Assembly (NCBI GenBank): GCA_963834015.1
Contig: CAWIAG010000004.1
Coordinates: 682,001 to 746,000, forward strand
Source: FEN-1297 sp963834015
Lineage (GTDB): Bacteria; Bacteroidota; Ignavibacteria; Ignavibacteriales; Ignavibacteriaceae
Length of the DNA: 64,000 nucleotides
Reading direction: 5' to 3'
The stretch's first letter is position 1. Each line of letters begins with the position of its first letter. Below the pieces are notes generated by a model. The model saw nothing but the letters and a program-made list of their open reading frames with translations, did no database searches and was not told where the DNA came from. The translations under genes and the position numbers were made by a program. Of the stretch, positions 9,198 to 18,005 are shown one piece after another.

Positions 9198-9941
9198 ATG
9201 AGTTTAAAAATTCACATAAATGGACAAAGTAATCCTTTTGTAAGTTATTCGGCTTCAGTTTTGCTACATGCATCTGTACTTTTCATTGTTTTGGTTTTTT
9301 TAAGTATTTCCGGTGATAAGCCAAGAATAAATCCAAATTTGATTTTGGTAAACACACAAGAAATAAATACAAATGACAATACTTCGGCGGATAAATCCCG
9401 TCTGCTTCAGAAGAAAATATTTTCTGAAGTAGACAGGGTTATAAATAATGATAATAATAAAAACCATGAGTTTTTAAAGGAAACCGGAGAGAGTAGTTTT
9501 TATAGCATCGAAAAAACCGAAGTCGATACAACGAATCTGGATCAGGTTTATAATGAACCGACTCTAAATGTTTCAATCAAGTATCCGACCGGGTGGACTT
9601 ATATCGATCAGGATGTAAATAAAAAACTGGACGGTGTTACATTTTGGTCTGCAATCGGGAATTATTCACCGCCTCCTTATATCAATCTTGAAGTTAGGGA
9701 TAAGGATTTATTTGATGCAAACAGGTATAAATTTAATTCAAAAACCTGGGGATATACTATATTTTATAATGATCCCGAAGAATTGGAATCCCAGGTAAGC
9801 CAGATATTCTATATTCGGACAAACTCTGGTGAAGATTTTAGTCTGAAATTAATAATGAGTGGTAGAGACGAATTTAAATCATTCCAGCCCGTTTTCTTTG
9901 GAATGTTAAAATCATTTAAATTTGGAAAAGGATTATTTTAG
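9198..9941 (+). CDS. Hypothetical single-pass membrane protein
   Basis: 247 residues from the ATG at 9198. The N-terminus resembles the anchor of TonB-like energy transducers: a short cytoplasmic piece, one helix (SYSASVLLHASVLFIVLVFLSI), then a periplasmic region starting with a NPNLILVN phrase. The middle is a charged, Asn-rich linker. The C-terminal 130 residues begin with NVSIKYPTGWTYIDQ and end with FGMLKSFKF, a pattern seen in small PsbP/YceI-size beta domains, but I cannot name the family. There is no TonB C-terminal domain. Its stop overlaps the stop of the converging broken kinase by a few bases. Confidence 0.6.
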   Translation: MSLKIHINGQSNPFVSYSASVLLHASVLFIVLVFLSISGDKPRINPNLILVNTQEINTNDNTSADKSRLLQKKIFSEVDRVINNDNNKNHEFLKETGESSFYSIEKTEVDTTNLDQVYNEPTLNVSIKYPTGWTYIDQDVNKKLDGVTFWSAIGNYSPPPYINLEVRDKDLFDANRYKFNSKTWGYTIFYNDPEELESQVSQIFYIRTNSGEDFSLKLIMSGRDEFKSFQPVFFGMLKSFKFGKGLF

Positions 9942-11786
9942 TTATTATATATATGTTTTGCCGGCTTTGGCAGTGTAAGTATAAATTTACTCCCATCACA
10001 ATATTTGCTTTCAACCCGGATAGCCCCCGCATTTTTTCCTATCATCTCCTTACATATTAGCAAACCTAATCCCGTTCAGTTTTCATAATTGGTCCCATAT
10101 GTTGTATAGCAGTTCAAACCGAAAATGTTTTTAATATCATCGTCTTTAATTCCAATTCCGTTATCTTCTACACTTAGTTCCGCATATTCCCATGCATCTT
10201 TAGTGAAGATATTTATGTTGCCCTCCGGCTTTGTAAATTTAATAGCATTAAATATTAAATTTTGCAGAACTGAATGGAGCATATCTGCATCTGTAAATAC
10301 AATCTGCCCACTGTTTACACTGTTTTTGATTGAAATATTCTTATCCTTTGCATTAGCGTTCATCAGGTTTATCACATTGTTAACCTTTTCAAATAGATCC
10401 ACTTCAACCTGGTAAACACTTATCCTTCCGGTTTCCAAACATGATTGGTTAAGCAGGCTTTCTAATAGCTTGAACTGGTTTATTAATTTCTAGAATATAT
10501 TTTTTTTTCTTCTGCAGTCAATTTATCGTAATCAGTTGAAAGAATTTCCGAAAGGTCCAGCAGCGGGCTGAATGGGCTTTTAAGATCAATGGCTATAATT
10601 GAAAAAAGCTTATCTTTGCTTACATTTAATTTATTAAGTTCTTGAGAATATTTTGCTAATTTTTCTTTCGCCAATTTACTGGTTGTAATATTCCTTGAAA
10701 TACCAACTAATCCGATTACGTTTCCATCTTTATCCAAAAATGATACTTTAGTAGCGGTAATCCAGCGGTGTCCGCCGCCGGTGTATCTGATTTTTTCAAC
10801 TTTAGCAACTAATGCTTCTTTTGATTTCAATATCTTCTGTTTATTTTCAAATGCAATGGCTGCATGTTCAGGCTCAAAATAATCAAAATCCGTTTTCCCG
10901 ATTGCTTCTGATAGTTCCTTTACGCCCATAAGATCTGCCTGTGCTTTATTTATCCTTATAAATCATGACTCAGTGTCTTTGAAATATATTGTATCCGGAA
11001 TATTATTCATAAGTGCTTGCAGAAAATCTTTTTCTCTTGATAACAAATCAACAAATAGCACCCGCTCGTTCACATCTAAAAAACTCCATACCCGCCAGAC
11101 TCATTTACGTTTCATTATTTGAGGCCGTGAAAAGCATTCAATAAATTTTCCATTTTTAAGCTCAAGAATATCTTTCCTTTCAATGTATGGTCGGTTTGAA
11201 AACTGTACGATAGATTTAATAAAGGCCTTTGCATCCCTTAATTCGGTTACAGCATATTTTATCAGTTCTTCAATTCTATTTTCTTTTATTAAAGACTTGG
11301 GGATTTTAAAAATATTAAAAAATCTTGGATTGTAGTATGTAATTTTGCCTTTGTTATTGGCTTCACCAATTGCATTAATAGCTGAATTAAGCAGGGAAAG
11401 TGTTTCATCATATTTTTTTTTGAAGTCTTTTCTCTTAACTAATGTTAGTTATAAAACGCTCTACGGTTATAAGTTCATTATCTTCTGAGAATATTCCTTC
11501 GCATCTTTCGAATACCCATTTGACGTTTTTATTGTTGTCGGTTATACGGTAATTTATCAGGAAGGGTTCCTCAGTAGCTATGGCAAGATCAATTATTTTA
11601 AGAATAATTTTTTATCTTCTTAGTAAAGAAGGGTTTTAAAATCTATTTTCGTTTAAATTATAAATTCTTCCGGTGAATAACCGGTAATTTTTTTGATCCG
11701 TTGCTCACATACTCCATTGTCCAGGCAGCGTCATTTTTGCGCCTGTAATTTATGATCGGGGGGTAATATATATTATTAAAGACAGG
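9938..11786 (-). pseudogene. Multi-PAS sensor histidine kinase, heavily disrupted
   Basis: Joining frames on the minus strand recovers a PAS-PAS-PAS-HisKA-HATPase protein. Upstream PAS pieces include NDAAWTMEYVSNGSKKITGY and TEEPFLINYRITDNNKNVKW, then IERKDILELKNGKFIECFSR and VWSFLDVNERVLFVDLLSRE. The last PAS contains ALMNNIPDTIYF and GGHRWITATKVSFLDKDGNV. The catalytic part has NLIFNAIKFTKPEG (N box), VEDNGIGI (G1), and GLGLLICKEM after a stop. Disruptions: TGA at 10076-10078 where Gly is expected, a shift near 10485, TGA at 10963-10965 and at 11101-11103 (both where Arg is expected), a shift at the nine-base run 11413-11421, TAA at 11435-11437, and another stop near 11640. The phosphoacceptor region is damaged (DKLFSIIAIDLKSP, with Ile where His is normal). 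Confidence 0.88.
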
Positions 11787-12223
11787 TTAATTGATGTTTA
11801 ATCATTATGTAGTAAGGGCTCTATCATCATTTTTTTATACCCACTGTTTTATTTCTATAATTTAATATTAAAGCTGCACAATTCTCATCTGGTTCCAAAT
11901 AAATGCTTTTTTTTGGTATATAGAAATATGAAATATTCTTAAAATGATTCACGCCCAATTTAGATTGCTCTATACTTAATATCATAAATTATTAAGGAAA
12001 TTATAGTTTTATTTCCAAAATATAATGATTATTCTCACTTTTTGAGCAAAAAAAGAAGGTTTTTTTGTGTAGGTTTTGAACTTTGACATTTAATTAAATT
12101 TAAATTCTAAGGAAATTGAATTTTTCCGGTTGAATTATGAACCTATTAACCTTGACTTTCTTTGTTTCAACTCGTAATTTTATCTTCTTTATTAAAAGTT
12201 TATTTGATTTTGGAGAAAAATTA
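11787..12223. other. Intergenic region with the probable rplM promoter
   Basis: About 440 AT-rich bases between the remnant kinase 5' end and rplM. A TTGACA at 12083-12088 is a good -35 candidate for the ribosomal protein operon, but the -10 box is not clear. Otherwise I see nothing here beyond AT-rich sequence. Confidence 0.45.
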
Positions 12224-12673
12224 ATGAAACAAGCCAAAATGACAAGATTTATTTCGACTATTGATGCCGATAGAAAATGGTATGTTGTCGATGCAAAAGA
12301 TCAGGTTTTAGGAAGACTTGCTACAAGTGTTGCCAGAATTATCCGTGGTAAAAATAAACCGGCATTTTCACCAAATGCAGATACTGGTGACTTTGTTGTA
12401 ATTATTAATGCTGATAAAATAAAAGTTACCGGTAAAAGAGAACTCTTAAAAACTTATATCCATTATTCCGGTTATCCGGGTGGGTTGAAAACTAAAAGTT
12501 ATGGCGAAGTAATGGCTACTAAACCTGAATTTATTATTGAGAGTGCTGTTAAAGGTATGCTTCCAAAAACAAGACTTGGAAAGCAATTAATTAAAAAATT
12601 AAAAGTTTATGCCGGGACAGAACACCCGCATCAGGCACAGAAACCGGAATTAATTAGTATATCGGAGAAATAA
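12224..12673 (+). CDS. rplM: 50S ribosomal protein L13
   Basis: I start at the ATG at 12224, preceded by TGGAGA, giving 149 residues, the usual L13 length. The frame stays open 29 codons further upstream, but that extension is not L13-like. Landmarks are RKWYVVDAKDQVLGRLATSVARIIRGK near the N-terminus, GDFVVIINADKIKVTGKR in the middle, and AVKGMLPKTRLGKQLIKKLKVYAG near the C-terminus. L13 is an early-assembly protein of the large subunit. Its TAA overlaps the ATG of rpsI by one base (TAATG), so the two are translationally coupled, the standard L13-S9 operon. Confidence 0.97.
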   Translation: MKQAKMTRFISTIDADRKWYVVDAKDQVLGRLATSVARIIRGKNKPAFSPNADTGDFVVIINADKIKVTGKRELLKTYIHYSGYPGGLKTKSYGEVMATKPEFIIESAVKGMLPKTRLGKQLIKKLKVYAGTEHPHQAQKPELISISEK

Positions 12674-13059
12674 TGGCAGATCAAATTTACGTTGGAAGAA
12701 GAAAAACTTCAGTTGCAAGAGTAATTTTAAGAAGCGGTAACGGTAAGATTACGGTTAACGGAAAAGAATTTGAACATGCTTTCCCGGAACAATTAAGCAG
12801 AGAGGATATTCTGAATCCGTTTAAAACTACAGAAACCTTGGGTCAGTTCGATGTTTTTGTTCATGTTAATGGCGGCGGAACAACTGGTCAGGCTCAGGCT
12901 GTTCGATTGGGCATCTCAAGGGCCTTGATTACTCTGAATCCCGAATTTAGGCCTGCTTTAAAAGCCGAAGGCTTTTTAACAAGGGACCCGCGTATGGTTG
13001 AACGGAAAAAATACGGACAACCCAAAGCAAGAAAAAGATTTCAGTTCTCTAAAAGATAA
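12673..13059 (+). CDS. rpsI: 30S ribosomal protein S9
   Basis: 128 residues. It opens with YVGRRKTSVARVIL and closes with the universally conserved basic tail DPRMVERKKYGQPKARKRFQFSKR, whose terminal Lys-Arg reaches the P-site tRNA in known ribosomes. The GGGTTGQAQAVRLGISRALI core is intact. It starts inside the rplM stop codon. About 105 bases separate it from rpsB on the same strand, where co-transcription is plausible but not shown. Confidence 0.97.
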   Translation: MADQIYVGRRKTSVARVILRSGNGKITVNGKEFEHAFPEQLSREDILNPFKTTETLGQFDVFVHVNGGGTTGQAQAVRLGISRALITLNPEFRPALKAEGFLTRDPRMVERKKYGQPKARKRFQFSKR

Positions 13060-13164
13060 TTTATTTATTAACAATACATACTTCCTGATTTGCCCCCTGT
13101 GTCCAATCTAAAAATGGATTAAAGGTAAAGATGAAGGTAGTAGAAGAAGAAAACAGGAGTAATA

Positions 13165-13998
13165 ATGAAAAAAATTGAGTTAACTCAACTCATTGAGTCA
13201 GGGGCACATTTCGGTCATTTAACACGTCGGTGGAATCCAAAAATGAAGCCATATATATTTATGGAAAAAAATGGCATTCATATTATTGATCTTAAAAAAA
13301 CTCAGGAACTCCTTTTCAGCGCTGGAGAACATTTGTCCAGTATGGTAGCTGAAGGCAGAAGAGTTTTATTCGTCGGTACTAAGAAACAAGCTAAAAATGT
13401 TATTGATGCTGAGGCTAGAAGATGCGATGCTAACTGGGTAAGTGAGAGATGGCTGGGTGGTATGTTAACAAACTTTTCTACTATTAGAAAAAGTATTAAA
13501 CGGCTTACTAATATTGAAAAACAGGAAACCGACGGTACGTTTGATAAAATCACTAAAAAGGAACGACTCTTCTTAACTAGAGAAAAAGATAAACTTAAAA
13601 AAGTTCTTGAAGGTGTTGAAACTATGTCCCGCTTGCCCGGGGCAATGATAGTTGTAGATATTAAAAAAGAGTTTATTGCTGTAAAAGAAGCTAAGCGCTT
13701 AAACATTCCGGTATATGCTATTGTTGATACAAATTGTGATCCTGATCCTATCGATTATGTTATTCCTGCTAATGATGATGCTGTAAAAACTGTTGAGTTG
13801 ATTATAAATTATCTCGCCAGTGCAGTTCTTGAAGGAGAAGCTAAAGCTAAAGAGGTGAAAGCTCAGGAAGCCGCTGAAAATGAAAGACATAAAAAAGAAC
13901 AGGAACAAGAGCTGAGGGAAGAAAAAAAAGAAGCTGCTAGAAAATTAGAAGAAAAAAAAGAAAAAAAAGCTAAAGAAGAAAATACTTCTGTTGAATAA
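13165..13998 (+). CDS. rpsB: 30S ribosomal protein S2
   Basis: 277 residues from an ATG preceded by ACAGGAG. Conserved S2 phrases are present: LIESGAHFGHLTRRWNPKM, VLFVGTKKQAKNVI, RWLGGMLTNFSTI, RLPGAMIVVDIKKE and VYAIVDTNCDPDPIDYVIPANDD. After about residue 225 there is a highly charged Lys/Glu/Ala-rich tail (roughly 50 residues), a common lineage-specific extension and probably disordered. tsf follows 25 bases later, the classic rpsB-tsf pair. Confidence 0.97.
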   Translation: MKKIELTQLIESGAHFGHLTRRWNPKMKPYIFMEKNGIHIIDLKKTQELLFSAGEHLSSMVAEGRRVLFVGTKKQAKNVIDAEARRCDANWVSERWLGGMLTNFSTIRKSIKRLTNIEKQETDGTFDKITKKERLFLTREKDKLKKVLEGVETMSRLPGAMIVVDIKKEFIAVKEAKRLNIPVYAIVDTNCDPDPIDYVIPANDDAVKTVELIINYLASAVLEGEAKAKEVKAQEAAENERHKKEQEQELREEKKEAARKLEEKKEKKAKEENTSVE

Positions 13999-14023
13999 TT
14001 AAATATATAGGAAGATAAGAGTT

Positions 14024-14881
14024 ATGGTTATTACTGCTGCACAAGTAAATGAGTTAAGACAAAAAACCGGTGCGGGCATGATGGATTGTAAAAGGGCCCT
14101 GACTGAAGCTGAAGGCGATTTTGAAAAAGCAATTGAACTGCTTCGAAAAAAAGGAGCGGCTGTCGCTTCTAAAAGAGCCGAAAAGGTTGCGAATGAAGGT
14201 TTAGTGCTAACTAAAATTTCTGACGATAAACAGGCCGGCGTCATTGTTGAAGTTAATTGTGAAACTGATTTTGTTGCAAAAAGTGTTGATTTTATTAAAT
14301 TTGCAGATGAAGTCTTGCATACAGTTTTTTCAATTAAACCCGCAAGTGTAAATGATTTATTGGATAAAAGTGTAATTATTAAAGACTTGCAGACTAATTT
14401 AATGGGTAAAGTTGGAGAAAAAATTGAAATCTCCCGCCTTGCTATTGAAAACGCTCCCAATGGTGTTGTTATTGATTATGTACATCTCGGTTCAAAGTTG
14501 GGCGTGCTTATTAAATTTGATAATGTTACTGCAGATAAAAATGCGTTTAACGAAATAGGCAAAGATATTGCTATGCAGGTTGCAGCAATGAAACCTATTT
14601 GTGTTTACAGAGAAGAAGTTCCTAAAGATATTATAGATAAAGAAATTGATATTTATAAGGAACTTGCCCGTAAAGAAGGTAAACCTGAACAGATACTTGA
14701 AAAAATTTCTCAAGGCAGGTTAAATAAATTTTACCAGGAAAATTGCCTTGTTGAACAGGCATTTATTAAGGATAATACTAAATCCGTCGGTGACTTGCTA
14801 AAAGAATTTAATTCCAAGCAGGGGACGCAGATAAAAATTTCTCTTTTCCATCGCTTCCATTTGGGCGATGAAAAAAAATAA
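14024..14881 (+). CDS. tsf: Elongation factor Ts
   Basis: 285 residues. The N-terminal UBA-like domain carries ELRQKTGAGMMDCKRALTEA, and the core carries the signature EVNCETDFVAKS used to contact EF-Tu. The dimerisation and C-terminal modules follow, with QVAAMKPICVYREEVP and FYQENCLVEQAFIKDN. EF-Ts exchanges GDP for GTP on EF-Tu. It follows rpsB closely and is followed by an intrinsic terminator, which closes this transcription unit. Confidence 0.97.
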   Translation: MVITAAQVNELRQKTGAGMMDCKRALTEAEGDFEKAIELLRKKGAAVASKRAEKVANEGLVLTKISDDKQAGVIVEVNCETDFVAKSVDFIKFADEVLHTVFSIKPASVNDLLDKSVIIKDLQTNLMGKVGEKIEISRLAIENAPNGVVIDYVHLGSKLGVLIKFDNVTADKNAFNEIGKDIAMQVAAMKPICVYREEVPKDIIDKEIDIYKELARKEGKPEQILEKISQGRLNKFYQENCLVEQAFIKDNTKSVGDLLKEFNSKQGTQIKISLFHRFHLGDEKK

Positions 14882-14891
14882 ATTTGAGAAA

Positions 14892-14922
14892 AAGGTCTTA
14901 AAAGTATTAAGACCTTTTTTTA
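14892..14922 (+). terminator. Intrinsic terminator after tsf
   Basis: A ten-base stem, AAGGTCTTAA at 14892-14901 and TTAAGACCTT at 14907-14916, has a five-base loop and runs into a stretch of seven T residues. It lies 11 bases after the tsf stop. Confidence 0.92.
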
Positions 14923-15022
14923 TATTAATGATAGTTTTTTTATTAATTATTGATGTATTAAATATATTGGTCTGCGTTTGTTAAATTTGATATTAAGGCA
15001 GTTTCCGGTCTAATAGATTTTA

Positions 15023-15054
15023 TAAGTATACCCGTTAGCTATACTTAGACGGGT
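15023..15054 (+). promoter_or_regulatory. Overlapping alternative hairpins upstream of pyrH
   Basis: Two inverted repeats overlap and cannot both form: TAAGTATA (15023-15030) with TATACTTA (15040-15047), and ACCCGT (15030-15035) with ACGGGT (15049-15054). They sit about 37 bases before the pyrH start. This could be an attenuation or translational-control switch, or a transcript end, although no T-run follows. Function is inferred only from the layout. Confidence 0.35.
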
Positions 15055-15090
15055 GAAGCAAAAAGCATCTAGTATTTTCGAAAGAAATTT

Positions 15091-15807
15091 ATGAGTTCGT
15101 TAAAGTATAAAAGAATATTGTTGAAACTTAGCGGCGAATCTTTAATGGGTAAAAAAGGATTCGGTATTGATCATAATGTACTTGATTTTTTTTCAACCGA
15201 AGTAAAAAAGGTTCATGAAATTGGTGTTCAGCTTGGTATAGTTATTGGCGGTGGAAATATCTACAGAGGTTTAAGTGCAGGCGATCAGGGAATAGACCGT
15301 GTTACCGGTGATCAAATGGGCATGCTTGCCACTATGATTAACGCTCTCGCTCTTCAAAATGCAATTGAAATTAAAGGAATTTATACAAGATTAATGAGTG
15401 CTATTCATATGGAGCAGATTGCTGAACCTTATATTAGGCGGAGGGCTATTCGTCATCTTGAAAAAGAGAGAGTTGTTATTTTTGGTGCCGGTACCGGGCA
15501 TCCATATTTTAGCACCGACACAGCGGCGGCTTTAAGAGCTGTGGAGGTGGAAGCAGAAGTTATTATTAAAGGAACCCGGGTTGATGGCGTATTTGATTCA
15601 GATCCGGAAATAAATTTTAACGCAGTAAAGTATGATAGTATCTCTTATTTGGATATTCTTAAAAAGAATCTCAGGATTATGGACCTTACGGCAGTAAGCC
15701 TTTGTCAGGAAAATAATCTCCCGATGGTTGTATTCAATATGGATGTTCCCGATAACCTTCTAAAACTGGTTAAAGGGGAAAATGTTGGTACAATAATTAA
15801 AAAATAA
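15091..15807 (+). CDS. pyrH: Uridylate kinase (UMP kinase)
   Basis: 238 residues of the amino-acid-kinase fold. Visible motifs are KRILLKLSGESLMG at the phosphate-binding N-terminus, LGIVIGGGNIYRG for substrate binding, MGMLATMINALALQNAIE, GTGHPYFSTDTAAALRA and KGTRVDGVFDSDP. The enzyme makes UDP from UMP and is normally a hexamer under GTP/UTP control. It lies between tsf and frr, the standard order. It follows a terminator, so it probably has its own promoter in the 170-base gap, where two alternative hairpins are seen. Confidence 0.97.
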   Translation: MSSLKYKRILLKLSGESLMGKKGFGIDHNVLDFFSTEVKKVHEIGVQLGIVIGGGNIYRGLSAGDQGIDRVTGDQMGMLATMINALALQNAIEIKGIYTRLMSAIHMEQIAEPYIRRRAIRHLEKERVVIFGAGTGHPYFSTDTAAALRAVEVEAEVIIKGTRVDGVFDSDPEINFNAVKYDSISYLDILKKNLRIMDLTAVSLCQENNLPMVVFNMDVPDNLLKLVKGENVGTIIKK

Positions 15808-15879
15808 TTATAATTATATTGAGAAAAACGTTATATCCGGACATTTTCGCTTATAATTTTTAACATTTAAGAGGAATTT

Positions 15880-16434
15880 ATGGAACAAACAATAAAAGAT
15901 GCAAAATCCAGGATGGATAAATCTCTAGAGGCTCTTCGCGGAGAATTGGCAAAAATCCGCTCTGGCAAGGCCACTACTGCTTTATTAGACAGTATTAAGG
16001 TTGATTATTACGGAAACCTTACGCCAATAAATCAGGTTGCAAATGTTACTGTCCTGGATGCACATACTCTTTCTGTTACACCCTGGGATAAGTCGGTTCT
16101 TTCTGCTGTGGACAAAGCTATCCTGGAAGCTAATATAGGTTTTAATCCCGTAAGTGATGGAACAAATCTAAAAATACCCGTTCCTCCGCTAAATGAGGAA
16201 AGAAGAAGAGATTTGGTTAAAATTATTAAGAAATTTGGTGAGGAATCCAAAGTTGCCGTTAGAAATGTAAGAAGAGATGCAAATGAGCATCTTAAGAAGG
16301 AAGAAAAGAAAAAAAATATTTCGGAAGATCAACTAAAAGAAGGGGAAGATAAAATACAAAAATTGACAGATGAACATGTTATTAAGGTTGATGAATTATT
16401 AAAGCATAAAGAAAAAGAAATTATGGAAGTCTAA
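15880..16434 (+). CDS. frr: Ribosome recycling factor
   Basis: 184 residues, the standard size, after a clean AAGAGGAA ribosome site. The conserved opening MEQTIKDAKSRMDKSLEALR, the hinge KVDYYGNLTPINQVANV and PIPPLNEERR-like PVPPLNEERRRDLVKIIKK are all present, followed by the long C-terminal helix. With EF-G it splits post-termination ribosomes. It closes the pyrH-frr unit and is followed by an intrinsic terminator. Confidence 0.97.
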   Translation: MEQTIKDAKSRMDKSLEALRGELAKIRSGKATTALLDSIKVDYYGNLTPINQVANVTVLDAHTLSVTPWDKSVLSAVDKAILEANIGFNPVSDGTNLKIPVPPLNEERRRDLVKIIKKFGEESKVAVRNVRRDANEHLKKEEKKKNISEDQLKEGEDKIQKLTDEHVIKVDELLKHKEKEIMEV

Positions 16435-16457
16435 GTTTTTTTAAAAAACTTAATTAT

Positions 16458-16495
16458 AAGCCCAATTTTAATATAGAATTTGGGCTTTCTTTTTA
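16458..16495 (+). terminator. Intrinsic terminator after frr
   Basis: AAGCCCAA (16458-16465) pairs with TTGGGCTT (16480-16487), followed by TCTTTTT. It lies about 24 bases past the frr stop. Confidence 0.9.
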
Positions 16496-16640
16496 ATATT
16501 AATAGACATGAGCCCGCGCCTTTATACAGTTAGTGATCTTTATATAAATTTAATTTAAATATTAACTATTTTTTATTTAAATTATTAATGAACAAAAGGT
16601 TGTATTCCGGTTATTCTTTTCCTTCTTATAATTAAGTCTG

Positions 16641-17333
16641 ATGGATAGCAAAAACATAAATCTTTCAAAAAGTGAGATCACTAAATACACTTCTTATCTC
16701 AGTACTAACTTGGTAAGAAACGTAGTAATTTTTAGCGGTGGTATACTTTTGTTTATTATAGGGTGTGTAATCTATGGATTAATACTGAACTTGCGGGAAA
16801 TACCTTTGAGACAAGCAGTTGTGAAAAAAGGTTTTACAACTCTCGATGACGCAAATATATTGATAGACCGTAGATCTTATCAGCTAATTTTGTATAATGA
16901 TACCGTATCTATTAAATATTATAAAGCTAATTTTGGAAGGAATATTAATGTGCCTAAATGCAAAGACGGAGATTTAGCTACTCCGGTAGGTGAATATAAA
17001 ATTTGTTATATTGATACTTTAAGCAAGTATCATATATTTTTTAAAATAAATTATCCTAATATGATTGATGCAAGGGAAGCTTTGCGAAAGGGTGTAATTA
17101 CTCAAAGTATATTTGATAAAATAAAATTTGAGCATGATCATAACCTGTGTCCGGATTCTAGCAGCTATTTAGGCGGAAATATAGGCATACAGGGGATAGG
17201 GAAGCTTAATTTTGTTTTTAAATACTTGCCATTAAACTATAACTGGACCGATGGTTCGGTTGCCATTTCAAATGAGGATATGGATGAACTTTATTCAGTT
17301 GTGAAGAAAGGGACTAAAGTTGTTATTAAATAG
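16641..17333 (+). CDS. L,D-transpeptidase (YkuD)-fold protein lacking the catalytic His and Cys
   Basis: 230 residues: a cytoplasmic N-terminus, one helix (NVVIFSGGILLFIIGCVIYGLIL), then a periplasmic domain. The domain has the YkuD pattern: ANILIDRRSYQLILYNDTV at the first strands, DLATPVGEYKICY in the middle, and a NIGIQGIGK...WTDGSVAISNEDMDELY ending. In active enzymes these last motifs read IHG-type and (S/T)DGC-type. Here Gln184 (CAG, 17190-17192) sits where the His is expected and Ser206 (TCG, 17256-17258) where the catalytic Cys is expected. The fold is therefore supported but transpeptidase activity is not; a cell-wall-binding or regulatory role is inference. Its 3' end overlaps the next gene by 14 bases. 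Confidence 0.8.
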   Translation: MDSKNINLSKSEITKYTSYLSTNLVRNVVIFSGGILLFIIGCVIYGLILNLREIPLRQAVVKKGFTTLDDANILIDRRSYQLILYNDTVSIKYYKANFGRNINVPKCKDGDLATPVGEYKICYIDTLSKYHIFFKINYPNMIDAREALRKGVITQSIFDKIKFEHDHNLCPDSSSYLGGNIGIQGIGKLNFVFKYLPLNYNWTDGSVAISNEDMDELYSVVKKGTKVVIK

Positions 17334-17946
17334 AAAAATTTCATATGTATTTTTTTTAATTTTGCCTCTGCTTATTTCTTGCGGAGAAAAAAACACTGGA
17401 AATACCGATTCTTTCCCTAATAAGGATTATGAAAATCCGCAGTTTGTAATCCAACAAGCTAAAAAAATTTTGGGTGACGACGTTAAATTTGCATATAAAG
17501 GTAGTTATAATAAAGATTCTATAATTGAAATTGCAGCAGGTAAGGAAATTCAAAATCCCAAAGAATGGGGAATTAAATTTTTACTTCTAAAATTAGACGG
17601 GCGAAATCTAATTACTTATTATCAAACTGCATTATTAAACGGATCATTTAATAAATGCCTTGTTCAAAAAATAAAGTTTCCAATGTTTGATTATGAATTG
17701 ATTTATTATAATTCGCAGGACTATTTTCTCGGAAGTGGTGGTGGTGAAGTTTACTCCTACCTGATCAACTTTAATGAAGGTAAAACATATTTCGCTCATC
17801 TTGTTGTTGAACCCGGGAAATCTGCTTCTTTATTTCTCTCGGAAAATATCGATATCATTGAGGTTAAAAACTTCTTTATAAGTAATTTTAAAAGAGACTA
17901 TCCGGCAGTAAAGTTGATTCAGAAAGATATAGTATTGAAATATTAA
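17320..17946 (+). CDS. Putative lipoprotein, function unknown
   Basis: 208 residues from a TTG at 17320. An in-frame stop lies just upstream, so this is the only usable start, and AAGAAAGGG sits six bases before it. It begins inside the 3' end of the YkuD-fold gene, pointing to translational coupling. The signal SYVFFLILPLLISC ends in a lipobox Cys. The mature part has no repeats, membrane helices or motif that I recognise; it contains an NPQFVIQQAKKILGDDVKFAY stretch and is mixed alpha/beta in appearance. The coupling suggests a shared envelope role with its neighbour. Confidence 0.7.
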   Translation: MLLNRKISYVFFLILPLLISCGEKNTGNTDSFPNKDYENPQFVIQQAKKILGDDVKFAYKGSYNKDSIIEIAAGKEIQNPKEWGIKFLLLKLDGRNLITYYQTALLNGSFNKCLVQKIKFPMFDYELIYYNSQDYFLGSGGGEVYSYLINFNEGKTYFAHLVVEPGKSASLFLSENIDIIEVKNFFISNFKRDYPAVKLIQKDIVLKY

Positions 17947-18005
17947 ATATATCTGCCTTTATTTAGTTTTAGAATTTTCTTTTGAAATTACAATAATAGT
18001 TAATT

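Noticed and set aside
12137..12223. Upstream extension of rplM
   Set aside because: The added residues are hydrophobic and unlike L13; the ATG at 12224 has a GGAG site and gives the standard 149-residue protein.
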